DNA from: Nitrospinota bacterium
Lineage (GTDB): Bacteria > Nitrospinota_A > UBA7883 > JACRGQ01
NCBI GenBank assembly: GCA_016212275.1
Contig: JACRGR010000013.1
Coordinates: 1-58,732 of the forward strand
Length of the DNA: 58,732 nt
Reading direction: 5' to 3'
Position 1 is the stretch's first letter. Each line of letters opens with the position of its first letter. The notes beneath the pieces were generated by a model that saw nothing but the letters and a program-made list of their open reading frames with translations, was not told the origin of the DNA and did no database searches. A program made the position numbers and the translations under genes. Below are positions 8,344 through 16,502 of the stretch, piece after piece.

Positions 8344-9728
8344 AACGCGCACATGTCATGCCCGTGAAAACGGGCATCCCGCAGGGCCGCGTTGCGGCCA
8401 TCGCGGACAGGAGTGTCCGCGCCACCAAAGACATCGGAAACATCATGTTGGCGGTTGCCCTTCTCATTGCAAGTATCCCTTGTGCGGGAAATGCCGATGA
8501 CGGCCTTTCGCCTCCCGTGTTGCTGAAAACCGAGGCGGGTGAATCCTTTTGCCGCATCGAGTGGTCCCCCTCCCCCGCCTCCGGGTACAACGTCTATATG
8601 AAAACCGGGGCGGGAGAATACCAAAAGCTCAACGCCGCCCCCATCACCGATACGTTCGCGCGTCTGGTGGACCTGATCAACGGCATGCCGTACACTTTCG
8701 CCATCACCGCCGTGGGAGAAAATGGCGCGGAGTCCGCCGCCACGCCAACCCCGCGGATGATCCCCAAGGGGTACGGCTACCACACGCTCCCGGTGAAGGG
8801 GGGCAAGGGAGCGGGCAACTACATCCTTTTTTCCTCGCCCTTCGAGCATAAGACAAAATCACCCAAAGATATGTTCTCCTACCTCCCACCGTACCGGCAA
8901 AGCCGGTGGCGCGTGTTTTCGATGGACAAGAACGGCTACCACGAATATGAGGACATGAAATCAATGGAGCCGGGCAAGGGATACTGGTTCATCTCCTCCG
9001 CGAACAGCGAACTGTTCTTTTCCGGTAAAACGGCGCAAGGCCCGTTCGCCATCCGATTGCAACCCGGCTGGAACCTCATCGGCTCCCCTTACCTTTTCCC
9101 GGTCGAATGGCGGGAAGTGATCCGCAACAACCCGCACGCGGAAAGCTTGCTGGACGCGGCGGTGTGGGAATTCGCCAACGGCGGCTTCGGTAAAATGGGA
9201 ACGCTCCTGCCGTTCCACGGCTACCTGGTATATAGCGCGGCGGAGGGAGACGTGGAGATCACCATCCCCCCCACCCCTTCCGAGCCAAAAGTCTTCCAGG
9301 AAGAAGCGTCAGGTGGACTTCTAACGATGGGCGGAGGGACAGGGACCAACTGGATGATGAAATTGGCGGCGGACGACGGCACGTTCAAAGACGCGGACAA
9401 CCTTTTCGGGTTCGGCGCGCCGGTTACGGCCACCTCGCCGGAGCCTCCGGCATGGCCCCAGCACCTTTCGCTGTACTTCACCCGCAAGAGCGAAACAGGC
9501 AAGCGGTTTTCCTCCGACCTGCGCCAAAACGTGAAAAAATGGACCGCCATCGTCGAGGGCGGACAAAACAAAATCGTGAGGCTCTCATGGAAAACGCTCG
9601 CGGGAAGCCCCAAAGCGGTGATCACCGACATCGCCAACAACCGGAAAACCGATATGGCGAAATATTCGTCATACACGTTCACGCGGGAGAACAACGCCCC
9701 GCGCACATTCCTCATCACCGAACGCTGA
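8340..9728 (+). CDS. Secreted FN3-domain protein with C-terminal beta-sandwich
   Basis: About 462 residues. After a hydrophobic stretch (MLAVALLIASIPCAGNA, residues 36-52) comes an FN3-like domain (residues 60-135, with CRIEWSPSP and NVYMKTGAGEYQKL). Beta-rich sequence follows, with a GWNLIGSPY motif and a C-terminal domain ending LSWKTLAGSP...YTFTREN, typical of exported adhesion or polysaccharide-contact proteins. The TTG start at 8340 has a good ribosome site (GGGGAG) and overlaps the trpF stop, but it gives an odd 35-residue lead-in encoded by a hairpin repeat. An ATG at 8445 would give a short signal peptide. Function unknown. Confidence 0.75.
   Translation: MKRAHVMPVKTGIPQGRVAAIADRSVRATKDIGNIMLAVALLIASIPCAGNADDGLSPPVLLKTEAGESFCRIEWSPSPASGYNVYMKTGAGEYQKLNAAPITDTFARLVDLINGMPYTFAITAVGENGAESAATPTPRMIPKGYGYHTLPVKGGKGAGNYILFSSPFEHKTKSPKDMFSYLPPYRQSRWRVFSMDKNGYHEYEDMKSMEPGKGYWFISSANSELFFSGKTAQGPFAIRLQPGWNLIGSPYLFPVEWREVIRNNPHAESLLDAAVWEFANGGFGKMGTLLPFHGYLVYSAAEGDVEITIPPTPSEPKVFQEEASGGLLTMGGGTGTNWMMKLAADDGTFKDADNLFGFGAPVTATSPEPPAWPQHLSLYFTRKSETGKRFSSDLRQNVKKWTAIVEGGQNKIVRLSWKTLAGSPKAVITDIANNRKTDMAKYSSYTFTRENNAPRTFLITER
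8358..8420. repeat. Three tandem perfect hairpins (dispersed-repeat type)
   Basis: Three back-to-back inverted repeats: 8358-8377 (8-bp stem ATGCCCGT/ACGGGCAT, GAAA loop), 8385-8399 (6-bp stem GGCCGC/GCGGCC, GTT loop) and 8403-8420 (7-bp stem GCGGACA/TGTCCGC, GGAG loop). All stems are perfect. The block lies inside the 5' end of the FN3 gene and is read in frame. The organisation resembles REP-like dispersed elements. No second copy is visible in this window. Confidence 0.7.
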
Positions 9729-9831
9729 ACGGACTTCCCTTTTTTTTCCACGCATTTTTCGGAGCGCCACCTCTATTGCTTTTCTCAAAACAGGCGTAAA
9801 ATGAACTCAAGCCAGAGTGAGGTATGCGGAC

Positions 9832-11562
9832 ATGACGGAAACAGTCATTACTCTGGGGGGCAAAGCAGGCCAAGGGTTGATCACGGTATCCGACCTTCTG
9901 TTGCGATACCTTTCGAGATCGGGCCATTTCGTGTTCGCCGCGCAGGACTATATGTCGCGCGTGCGGGGCGGCCACAATTTCATGCAAATTCGCATCGCAA
10001 GCGATCCTGTTTTCGCGCCGCTCCCCACGTCGCACATCCTTGTGGCCTTCGACCAGCGGACGGTGGATGAGCACAAGGATGAACTGATTATACCCGCGCT
10101 GGTACTGCACGACATTGACGATGTGAAAGCGTCCGGCAACGCCACGTTCATCGGCATTCCGATAAAAATGTTCGCCCGCGAAGCGGGGCATCCCGTCTAT
10201 GGCAATTCGGTTGCGCTGGGCGCTATCGCGGCGGTCATCGGGCTGAGGCTCGACGGACTGATAACCCTTCTCACGGAGAGCTTTGGCAAAAAGGGCGGCG
10301 ACGCGGCGCAAAAGAACGTGCAAGCCGCCACGCGAGGATACAATTATGTGAGAGATGCCTTTCCTTTTATCGGCGTTACGCTTCCCCGTCCGGGGGAAAA
10401 ACCGAAAATGCTCATCAATGGTTCGCAGTCCATCGGGCTTGGCCTCATCGCGGGCGGCCTGCAGTTCATCAGCGCGTACCCGATGTCCCCCTCCACCGGC
10501 GTGTTCAATTACGTCACCTCGCACGCGGCGGAGCTTGGCATCCTATCGGAGCAGGCGGAAGATGAGATAGCTTCCGTCAACATCGCATTGGGCGCGTCCG
10601 CCGCGGGAGCGCGCGCCGCCACCAGCACATCCGGCGGCGGGCTGGACCTGATGGCGGAGGGGATCAGCCTCGCGGGAGTGGCGGAAATACCGATTGTGAT
10701 AGCGAACATTCAAAGGCCGGGACCGGCCACCGGACTGCCCACCCGCACCGCGCAGGAAGACTTGGACTTGGCGCTGAACATCGGGCATGGAGAATTTCCC
10801 CGTTTCGTGTTCGCGCCGGGCACCGCGGAAGAAGCGTATTACACGGCGGCGCACGCCATGAACCTGGCGGATAAATACCAGGTGCCCGTGTTTGTGCTGG
10901 GGGACCAACTGCTGGTGGATAGCTATGTGACGCTGGATAAACTGAACCTCGGCAAAGTGAAATACAAAAACCACCTCGCGGACGCGAACAAGGTCAAGAC
11001 CCCTTACAAACGGTATCAACTCACTCCATCCGGCGTATCGCCGCGCCTTCCATACGGCGTGCCGGATACCCGCGTGATGTTCGATAGCCACCTGCACGAA
11101 GAGGACGGGCACATCACCGAGAACATCGAGATATGCCGCAAGATGGTGGAAAAACGGTTCCGCAAACTTGCGGGAATGATAAAAGAACCATTGGGGCCAA
11201 CCTTGTACGGTGACAAAAAACCGCAAATAACGCTTGTTTGCTGGGGTTCCACCTACGGCGCGGCGCGCGAGGCGGTGGATGCGCTGAACGCGGCGGGCAT
11301 CGGCGCGGCGCTGGCGCATTTCAACCGTGTATCACCGTTCCCCGCGAAAGAGGCGGCGACATTTCTCAAAGGAAAAAAGGCTGTGCATGTGGTGGAGGGG
11401 AATTATCAGGGACAGTTCGCGCGGCTATTGGCGCGTGAAACGGGGTTCAAAACGGGCGAACCGATCCTGCGGTACGACGGCAGGCCGTTCACCGCCCGCT
11501 ACATACTGGACGGGCTAAAGAGGATATACGGCAATGGAAAATTCAGGCGGGTTTCACTATGA
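9832..11562 (+). CDS. korA: 2-oxoacid:ferredoxin oxidoreductase, fused gamma-alpha subunit
   Basis: A 576-residue subunit of a 2-oxoglutarate-type (KorAB) oxidoreductase that interconverts 2-oxoacids and acyl-CoA with ferredoxin. Residues 1-190 are the gamma domain (TLGGKAGQG, RGGHNFMQIR). The alpha domain follows (QFISAYPMSPSTGVFNY, EDEIASVNIALGASAAGAR, TSTSGGGLDLMAEGI), with the transketolase-like C-terminal part (VVEGNYQGQFARLL). The ATG at 9832 is 9 nt after GTGAGG. It overlaps korB by 29 nt. KorAB can run in the reductive direction for CO2 fixation or oxidatively in the TCA cycle; the sequence does not decide which. Confidence 0.95.
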   Translation: MTETVITLGGKAGQGLITVSDLLLRYLSRSGHFVFAAQDYMSRVRGGHNFMQIRIASDPVFAPLPTSHILVAFDQRTVDEHKDELIIPALVLHDIDDVKASGNATFIGIPIKMFAREAGHPVYGNSVALGAIAAVIGLRLDGLITLLTESFGKKGGDAAQKNVQAATRGYNYVRDAFPFIGVTLPRPGEKPKMLINGSQSIGLGLIAGGLQFISAYPMSPSTGVFNYVTSHAAELGILSEQAEDEIASVNIALGASAAGARAATSTSGGGLDLMAEGISLAGVAEIPIVIANIQRPGPATGLPTRTAQEDLDLALNIGHGEFPRFVFAPGTAEEAYYTAAHAMNLADKYQVPVFVLGDQLLVDSYVTLDKLNLGKVKYKNHLADANKVKTPYKRYQLTPSGVSPRLPYGVPDTRVMFDSHLHEEDGHITENIEICRKMVEKRFRKLAGMIKEPLGPTLYGDKKPQITLVCWGSTYGAAREAVDALNAAGIGAALAHFNRVSPFPAKEAATFLKGKKAVHVVEGNYQGQFARLLARETGFKTGEPILRYDGRPFTARYILDGLKRIYGNGKFRRVSL

Positions 11563-12388
11563 AGGGGAAAAGGCGTGGTGCGCCGGGTGCGGCGACTTCG
11601 GCATCCTCGCGGCGCTGGAAAAGGCCCTACTAAAATCGGGCAAACGGCCGGACGAGGTGCTGGTGGTCTCCGGCATCGGGCAGGCCGCGAAAATGCCCCA
11701 TTACATAAAAACGAACGGGTTTAACGGACTGCACGGACGGGCGCTTCCCCCCGCCTTCGGTGCGAAGGCGGCAAACCACAAATTGACCGTGATCGTCGCC
11801 AGCGGCGACGGCGACATGTACGGCGAAGGGGGAAACCATTTCATCCACAATATCCGGCGGAACATCGAAATAACCGCCATCGCGCACAACAACCAGATAT
11901 ACGGACTCACCAAGGGACAGGCATCCCCCACCTCGGAGCGCGGGATGAAGACGAAACTCCAGCCGGAAGGCGTCATCCTCACTCCGTTCAATCCGATCGC
12001 GGTGGCCATCGCGCTGGACGCGCCGTTCGTGGCGCGGAGCTTTTCGCAGGAGGTCGAATTGACGGCGGAACTGATACTGGAGGCGATGAGTGTGCCGGGA
12101 TTCGCGTTCATCGACGTTTTGCAACCGTGCGTCTCGTTCAACAAACTGAACACCTATGAATGGTATCAAAAAAGGTCATACAAACTGGGGCCGGACCACG
12201 ACCCCGCGGACAAGGCGAAGGCGCTCGAAAAAGCGTTTGAGTGGGGCGAACGAATCCCGCTGGGGGTCATCTACAAAAACCCGCGCCCCGGCTATGTGGC
12301 AAACACCATTGGACTGGACTCCGAACCGTTGATAAACAAAACCACCGCGCTGGAGGACGTAAAACGGCTTACGGAGAAATTTTATTAA
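11534..12388 (+). CDS. korB: 2-oxoacid:ferredoxin oxidoreductase beta subunit
   Basis: A 284-residue catalytic subunit that binds thiamine diphosphate (GDGDMYGEGGNH, then AHNNQIYGLTKGQASPTS) and a [4Fe-4S] cluster (WCAGCGD near the N-terminus plus the cysteine in LQPCVSF). It completes the complex with the gamma-alpha subunit. The GLTKGQASPTS stretch with a CxGCGD cluster motif fits the two-subunit Kor/2-oxoglutarate type more than pyruvate:ferredoxin oxidoreductases. No delta ferredoxin subunit is encoded next to it, so an external ferredoxin must serve. Confidence 0.95.
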   Translation: MENSGGFHYEGEKAWCAGCGDFGILAALEKALLKSGKRPDEVLVVSGIGQAAKMPHYIKTNGFNGLHGRALPPAFGAKAANHKLTVIVASGDGDMYGEGGNHFIHNIRRNIEITAIAHNNQIYGLTKGQASPTSERGMKTKLQPEGVILTPFNPIAVAIALDAPFVARSFSQEVELTAELILEAMSVPGFAFIDVLQPCVSFNKLNTYEWYQKRSYKLGPDHDPADKAKALEKAFEWGERIPLGVIYKNPRPGYVANTIGLDSEPLINKTTALEDVKRLTEKFY

Positions 12389-12390
12389 CG

Positions 12391-12412
12391 CCCCCCGGCA
12401 AACCGGCGGGGG
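12391..12412 (+). terminator. GC-rich hairpin after korB
   Basis: A hairpin (CCGG/CCGG core with a CAAA loop, extended by CCCC/GGGG with one bulge) begins 3 nt after the korB stop. It lacks a T-tract and abuts a TATAAT box, so it may attenuate korB transcription or separate it from the superoxide dismutase unit. Confidence 0.4.
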
Positions 12413-12558
12413 TATAATTGAGTTAAGGCGAAGGCCATGAAAAAGACAACTCCCCGGCCCCTTGATAGGCCGGCGCTAAATAGGGTTTCTTCAACGCGAT
12501 CTGAAAACCCTTTTCGGCGGGCGCCTTTCCATAGACGCCCGCCCTGGGAGGTGTTCGA
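12413..12558 (+). promoter_or_regulatory. Promoter and structured leader of the superoxide dismutase gene
   Basis: A perfect TATAAT (12413-12418) lacks a good -35. It is followed by a leader of about 130 nt with three inverted repeats: 12454-12473 (CCGGCC/GGCCGG), 12483-12510 (GGGTTT/AAACCC) and 12516-12543 (GGCGGGCG/CGCCCGCC). A strong GGAGG at 12547-12551 ends the leader. A 45-codon open frame starting at 12437 overlaps the dismutase start. The layout looks regulatory; I recognise no known riboswitch. Confidence 0.45.
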
Positions 12559-13164
12559 ATGTCACCGGTATTAACGGCAACGGCAAAATACGAACCAAAA
12601 ACATTTCCCCACCTGCGCGGCCTTAAGGGCATCACCCCCGTGCAAATCGAAGAGCACCTGAAGCTCTACGGCGGATATGTGAACAACACGAACATCCTGC
12701 GGGAGAAAATTGCCCGCATCGTGGACGCGGGCGAGGCGGGGTCGGTGGAGTTCAGCGAACTTGTCCGGCGGCTCGGATTCGAATACAACGGCATGCGGTG
12801 CCATGAACTGTACTTCGACAACCTGACGGGAACCCCCGCGGAAGCAAGCAGGGGCCTGAAAGCGGCCATCGAAGAATCGTTCGGCAGTTGGGCAAGCTGG
12901 GAGATCGAGTTCCGCAAGATCGCCGCCATGCGCGGCGTGGGCTGGGTCATCCTCTACAAAGACCCGGAAACCGGATACCTGAGCAACCACTGGATCGGCC
13001 TGCACGAGGAAGGGCATCCCTGCGGATTCATTCCCGTGCTGGTGATGGACGTGTGGGAACACGCCTGGACCGCCTACCTGAAACCGACGGAGCGGGCGAA
13101 ATACATAGACGACTTCTTCAGCAACATCAACTGGGAAGCCGTGGGCGGACGTCTCGGTTTGTAA
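12559..13164 (+). CDS. sodB: Fe/Mn superoxide dismutase
   Basis: Dismutes superoxide to oxygen and peroxide. The four metal ligands expected for the Fe/Mn family are present: H33, H82, D164 and H168 (VMDVWEHAW). The NHWIGLH and YLKPTERAKYIDDFF regions are also characteristic. At 201 residues it is of normal length, with no signal peptide, so it is cytoplasmic. Iron versus manganese preference cannot be read reliably. GGAGGTG lies 7 nt upstream of the ATG. It follows korAB, whose iron-sulfur enzyme is oxygen-sensitive. A terminator follows immediately. Confidence 0.96.
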   Translation: MSPVLTATAKYEPKTFPHLRGLKGITPVQIEEHLKLYGGYVNNTNILREKIARIVDAGEAGSVEFSELVRRLGFEYNGMRCHELYFDNLTGTPAEASRGLKAAIEESFGSWASWEIEFRKIAAMRGVGWVILYKDPETGYLSNHWIGLHEEGHPCGFIPVLVMDVWEHAWTAYLKPTERAKYIDDFFSNINWEAVGGRLGL

Positions 13165-13170
13165 ACGGAT

Positions 13171-13209
13171 AAAGGGGGCCGTATCGTCGTCGGCCCCTTT
13201 TGCCTTTTT
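13171..13209. terminator. Bidirectional intrinsic terminator
   Basis: GGGGCCG (13175-13181) pairs with CGGCCCC (13191-13197), flanked by AAA on the left and TTTTGCCTTTTT on the right. It lies between the convergent dismutase gene and the exported protein ending at 13234, and fits termination in both directions. Confidence 0.88.
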
Positions 13210-13233
13210 GTGCGGACGCACTTGGCGCTTCGG

Positions 13234-14067
13234 CTATTTCCCCACCTTTTCGGATATTTCCTTGGCGCTCACGCCTATCGCGTCCAGTTCGTACCTCATC
13301 ATTTCCTTGTCGATGGTCTTTGTGCCGCCCACCATCATGAAGGACTCCTCCGACCGGTACTCCTCGGCGGTCTTGCCACTGCTGGCCACGAGCTGTCCGT
13401 CCCTGTCAATGAGCACATAAACCGCGCTGACAATGGCCGTTCCCTGCCCCGATCCGCCGGTGAACGAACTGAAGAATTTGCTGGCCCCTTTTGTGCCATA
13501 CCCAAGATAGAGCGATTGTAGCCACACCCCGTCCATTCCCGTGTCGAGGCAGAACTGCTTTGCGGCTTCCATCACCGCCTTTTGGTAATCACCGCATCCC
13601 AGGCAATCCACCCATACCACTTCCACGAACGGAAGCCCATCGGCCTGCGTCCAGCGTTTATACCGCTCTTCCGATGGCTTACCGGGGATCTTGCCGAAAT
13701 TGTCTTTCAGGGCCTTGGCGAACTTGGCGATCGCTTCGTCCTTGCCAAGCTCCTTGGCGGAAACCGCCTGCCATTTCCTCACTCCTGAAAGTTTGGCCTT
13801 GTACTGCGAAAGGGCTTGTTGGGTCACTTCCTTGAAATCGAACCCTTCGGCGAGGGATTTGTCATCCTTGGTGGCCTCGGTTTCCTGCCCCACATTGGAC
13901 AGCGCGCCCAGCCCGTCGGTCGCACCCACGACGTTGTACACCCCCATGCCCAATATGGCGATCTTCGCGGGAGCATCGGAAGTGAGAACGCTTTTATTTT
14001 CCGCGAATGAACCTGAAACAAGAACCAGAGAGAGAATCAAGAAAGTGAGGAAAAACCTTTTATCCAT
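13234..14067 (-). CDS. Exported protein of unknown function
   Basis: A 277-residue protein with a clear signal peptide (MDKRFFLTFLILSLVLVSGSFA). The mature part has a patterned alpha/beta sequence with a WVDCLGCGDYQKA segment containing CxxC, and no family I can name. The ATG at 14067 is chosen over the upstream GTG because GGAGGAG lies 5 nt before it. It stands alone, convergent with the dismutase gene and divergent from the flgM region. Confidence 0.78.
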   Translation of the reverse strand: MDKRFFLTFLILSLVLVSGSFAENKSVLTSDAPAKIAILGMGVYNVVGATDGLGALSNVGQETEATKDDKSLAEGFDFKEVTQQALSQYKAKLSGVRKWQAVSAKELGKDEAIAKFAKALKDNFGKIPGKPSEERYKRWTQADGLPFVEVVWVDCLGCGDYQKAVMEAAKQFCLDTGMDGVWLQSLYLGYGTKGASKFFSSFTGGSGQGTAIVSAVYVLIDRDGQLVASSGKTAEEYRSEESFMMVGGTKTIDKEMMRYELDAIGVSAKEISEKVGK

Positions 14068-14073
14068 GACCAC

Positions 14074-14361
14074 TCCTCCATATAAAGGTGTTGAAAAACG
14101 CGCTACCCCATCTTCAGTCTACGTTCACGGATGACACTGTTTGAACCATTCCCAACCGCCTTCATGCTACGCCTGTCGCCAGGAACAAGCAACACACGAG
14201 AAAAAATGCCGGTTGTTCCCTTCCCCAAACGGTTTTGGTTTAAAGTTTCTTGCCGCCGTTCCGAAAAGAAAGAAAGGAAAAGAATTTATAGAATTTTCAG
14301 CCTGGAAGGCAGGCCCTTGCTATTCAACCTGTTACACCCCCACCCCCAAAACAGCAGACCC
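14074..14361. other. Intergenic region between exported protein and flgM
   Basis: This stretch and the flgM leader make up about 385 nt without a convincing gene. It holds a weaker sigma-28 match at 14241-14267 and a short inverted repeat near 14301 (GCCTG/CAGGC). Two overlapping frames of 77 codons start at 14131 and 14141, but they have no ribosome site and use codons unlike the neighbours. Confidence 0.5.
14241..14267 (+). promoter_or_regulatory. Possible distal sigma-28 promoter
   Basis: TAAAGTTT (14241-14248), exactly 11 nt, then TCCGAAAA (14260-14267). The -35 is a perfect FliA match and the -10 matches 6 of 8. It points toward flgM, about 190 nt upstream, and may give a longer leader or a small RNA. 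Confidence 0.4.
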
Positions 14362-14388
14362 TAAAGTTTTCTGATACAATGCCGATAC
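14362..14388 (+). promoter_or_regulatory. Sigma-28 (FliA) promoter of flgM
   Basis: TAAAGTTT (14362-14369), an 11-nt spacer and GCCGATAC (14381-14388) match the enterobacterial FliA consensus TAAAGTTT-N11-GCCGATAA at 15 of 16 positions. It lies 64 nt before the flgM ATG. A perfect 7-bp inverted repeat (GTACCAT/ATGGTAC, 14398-14416) sits just downstream in the leader. Confidence 0.88.
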
Positions 14389-14452
14389 AATAGCCGTAGT
14401 ACCATGATGAATGGTACGGCGAGTTGAACAGGCGATATTGGAGGTGGCTACA

Positions 14453-14794
14453 ATGAAAATATTTGGTCCGGATCAAAACCCGTACAAAAAAGGGGTTGGG
14501 GGAACCGGAAAGGCGGGCGAAAAAGGCAAAGCGGCCCAAACCGCCGGCGTTTCTCCCAAAGATACTGGCGCGACCCCGGCAAGCGCGCAAACGGCGTCCG
14601 AAAAGATTCTGGTGTCCGACCTTGGCAGGGAAGTGGCGAAGATCCACGAACAGATCAAGAAGACCCCGGACGTGCGCGCCGAAAAAGTGAAAGAACTCAA
14701 GGACAAGATAGACAGCGGCTCGTACTACGTTTCCAGCGACAAGATAGCGAACAAGATCATCGAAGACGTTGTAAAGAACAGCCAGGGGAAATAA
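14453..14794 (+). CDS. flgM: Anti-sigma-28 factor FlgM
   Basis: A 113-residue FlgM: a disordered Gly/Lys/Ala-rich N-terminal half, then the sigma-28-binding C-terminal half (VAKIHEQIKKTPDVRAEKV, DKIDSGSYYVSSDKIANKII). It holds FliA inactive until the hook-basal body is finished and FlgM is exported. GGAGGT lies 7 nt before the ATG. A near-consensus FliA promoter upstream means it is autoregulated, as in other flagellated bacteria. Its flagellar structural partners are not in this window except flagellin at 29251. Confidence 0.93.
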   Translation: MKIFGPDQNPYKKGVGGTGKAGEKGKAAQTAGVSPKDTGATPASAQTASEKILVSDLGREVAKIHEQIKKTPDVRAEKVKELKDKIDSGSYYVSSDKIANKIIEDVVKNSQGK

Positions 14795-14824
14795 CCCTCT
14801 CCGTTTTCAAACGGGCGGGGTTTT
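14793..14824. terminator. Terminator between flgM and a convergent gene
   Basis: CCGTTT (14801-14806) pairs with AAACGG (14809-14814), extended by AACCC/GGGTT across an internal loop and followed by TTTT. It overlaps the flgM stop codon and lies directly before the convergent gene end at 14823. Confidence 0.75.
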
Positions 14825-15317
14825 ACTCCTGGCGGGCTTCCGGAGGATTCGAAGCCCGGTAGTCCCGGATAAAGAAATTCACCATCGTCCCCAACCGTCC
14901 CAGCACATCGGCGGGAAAATCCTTCCCGGCAACCACTTTTTCCGAACCCATCATCCACACGGTCCCCTTGCGCAGGCGGTATGTGGTGGTGATGGTCGCA
15001 TGGCTGTACACATTCACGTCGAGCAGGTACACTTTCCCTTCCGGCCCATCCTGCCGGGCGATGGCGACATTGATGAATGAAAGCGGCGGGGCCGACCTTT
15101 TTTCCACCACGGACAGCCTGGAGGCGGTCAGCCAGTCTTCCACGCTTTTTTTCACCGCCCCGGCGGTAAGTTCGCCATCACCGTCGAACTGCGCCACGGA
15201 GACCGCAAACCGGTTCGGCAGGCCGATAAGGTTTTCCTGTTGCAACGTGAGCGACTCGGCGGAAACCGGCAGTAAGACGGCTAACGCCACGACGATAAAA
15301 GCCAAGCACTTATTCAC
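14823..15317 (-). CDS. Exported protein of unknown function
   Basis: A 164-residue protein with a signal peptide (MNKCLAFIVVALAVLLPVSA) and a compact beta/alpha mature domain (LPNRFAVSVAQFDGD, KVYLLDVNVYSHATITTTYRL). No recognised family or catalytic motif. It probably resides in the periplasm. It is convergent with flgM and separated by a shared terminator. The next gene upstream on the same strand ends 60 nt away. Confidence 0.72.
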   Translation of the reverse strand: MNKCLAFIVVALAVLLPVSAESLTLQQENLIGLPNRFAVSVAQFDGDGELTAGAVKKSVEDWLTASRLSVVEKRSAPPLSFINVAIARQDGPEGKVYLLDVNVYSHATITTTYRLRKGTVWMMGSEKVVAGKDFPADVLGRLGTMVNFFIRDYRASNPPEARQE

Positions 15318-15377
15318 AAATCCTCCAAACGAACCCTATACTTCATTATTATCGAATTGCCGCGGCGGTTCAACCAG

Positions 15378-16502
15378 TCAGGGGAAAAACGGCGTGACGG
15401 CGAAAAGCGCCACCGCCGCCAATGCCCCCGCCCCGGCCATCATCCATTGGCCGTCGCGCCCCGGATGTTCCAATGCGCTTTCCCCCATTGGCGCGAAATA
15501 GGCCGCAACGGAAGAGAGCAGTACCAGCGGCGCGCCCGCGGAGGGGATGAACGCCGTCATCCAACAAAACGCCGAAAGGAGCGAAGCGCCCCCCATCCCC
15601 CAGAATATTTTCCCATTTTGCCTTCCCGCGCCGCTCCATATATGGAAAACACCGGCGGAAAGCGCGCCCGCCAGAGCGAAGTAAAACGGAAACGGGTCAT
15701 CGGCGCCCGCCGCAACCGTGGCGCAGGCGGATGCGATGAACGACAGCACCCAAAAGGACGGCGGCGGACCGGTCCCCTCTTCCGGGAACCGCAAGCGTCC
15801 TCCCGCTTCCATCAGCAGGGTGAATAAAAAATAAAGCGAGAACGCCTCATGTCCCGCGCCGGCGAAGATCGCCGTGCCCGCGGCGGAAAATATGAACGCG
15901 GTACCCTTCCGCGTTATCCCCATCCAGTACATCAAAAACCCCGCGGCGATGGAAATGAACGCCGCGTTCACCGGACTGCGCAAAAACACCAGGTTCGCCG
16001 CGTCCAGCCCGAACAGGATCGCCAGCGCTCCCGCCGATGCGACTTCTCCAACGAGCGTATCGCCGCCATTCACAATGCGGGACGAAACCAGCCGGGCGAC
16101 GCCAAGAAATACCAGCCCCCACGCGGCGGCGGCGAACAATGTGCCGTCCCATCCGCACCACAGGGCGACGGAAGTAGCCATCCACTTGAGCATGAACCGC
16201 CGCATGGGGAAATCACTCAATATCCCCACATGACGCACAGCGCCCCGCCACCCCCACGCGGCCAGCCCCGCCATCGCCAGCCCGGTGGCGCCGCGCGAAA
16301 CCGCGATTAGCGCGAATGCCGAGACGAGGAAAAACATCGCTTGAAAGACCGCTTCGGGGGGCTTGCGGGAAAACGCGACCCATAGGCAAGGCACCGCCGC
16401 CATTCCCGCCACCGCGTATAACACGGCGGTGTAATCCACGAACTTCAGCGCAACCGCCCCCGCCAATGTTGCGAGATAAACGGCCAGCGGCAGGTTACTC
16501 AT
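15378..16502 (-). CDS. Polytopic membrane protein of unknown function
   Basis: A 374-residue, very hydrophobic protein with about ten membrane spans and short polar loops. A central stretch (MGITRKGTAFIFSAAGTAIF) is reminiscent of DUF92/phytol-kinase-like proteins, but I cannot confirm that family. Its start overlaps the end of the MBL-fold gene by 8 nt, so it is the last gene of an operon with a hypothetical secreted protein, ubiX and the MBL hydrolase. Confidence 0.7.
   Translation of the reverse strand: MSNLPLAVYLATLAGAVALKFVDYTAVLYAVAGMAAVPCLWVAFSRKPPEAVFQAMFFLVSAFALIAVSRGATGLAMAGLAAWGWRGAVRHVGILSDFPMRRFMLKWMATSVALWCGWDGTLFAAAAWGLVFLGVARLVSSRIVNGGDTLVGEVASAGALAILFGLDAANLVFLRSPVNAAFISIAAGFLMYWMGITRKGTAFIFSAAGTAIFAGAGHEAFSLYFLFTLLMEAGGRLRFPEEGTGPPPSFWVLSFIASACATVAAGADDPFPFYFALAGALSAGVFHIWSGAGRQNGKIFWGMGGASLLSAFCWMTAFIPSAGAPLVLLSSVAAYFAPMGESALEHPGRDGQWMMAGAGALAAVALFAVTPFFP

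Noticed and set aside
12437..12574. 45-codon frame in the sod leader as a real gene
   Set aside because: Weak ribosome site and Arg/Pro-rich content through three hairpins; more likely non-coding leader.
14131..14374. Two overlapping 77-codon frames before flgM
   Set aside because: No ribosome site, no recognisable domain, and one runs through the sigma-28 promoter region.
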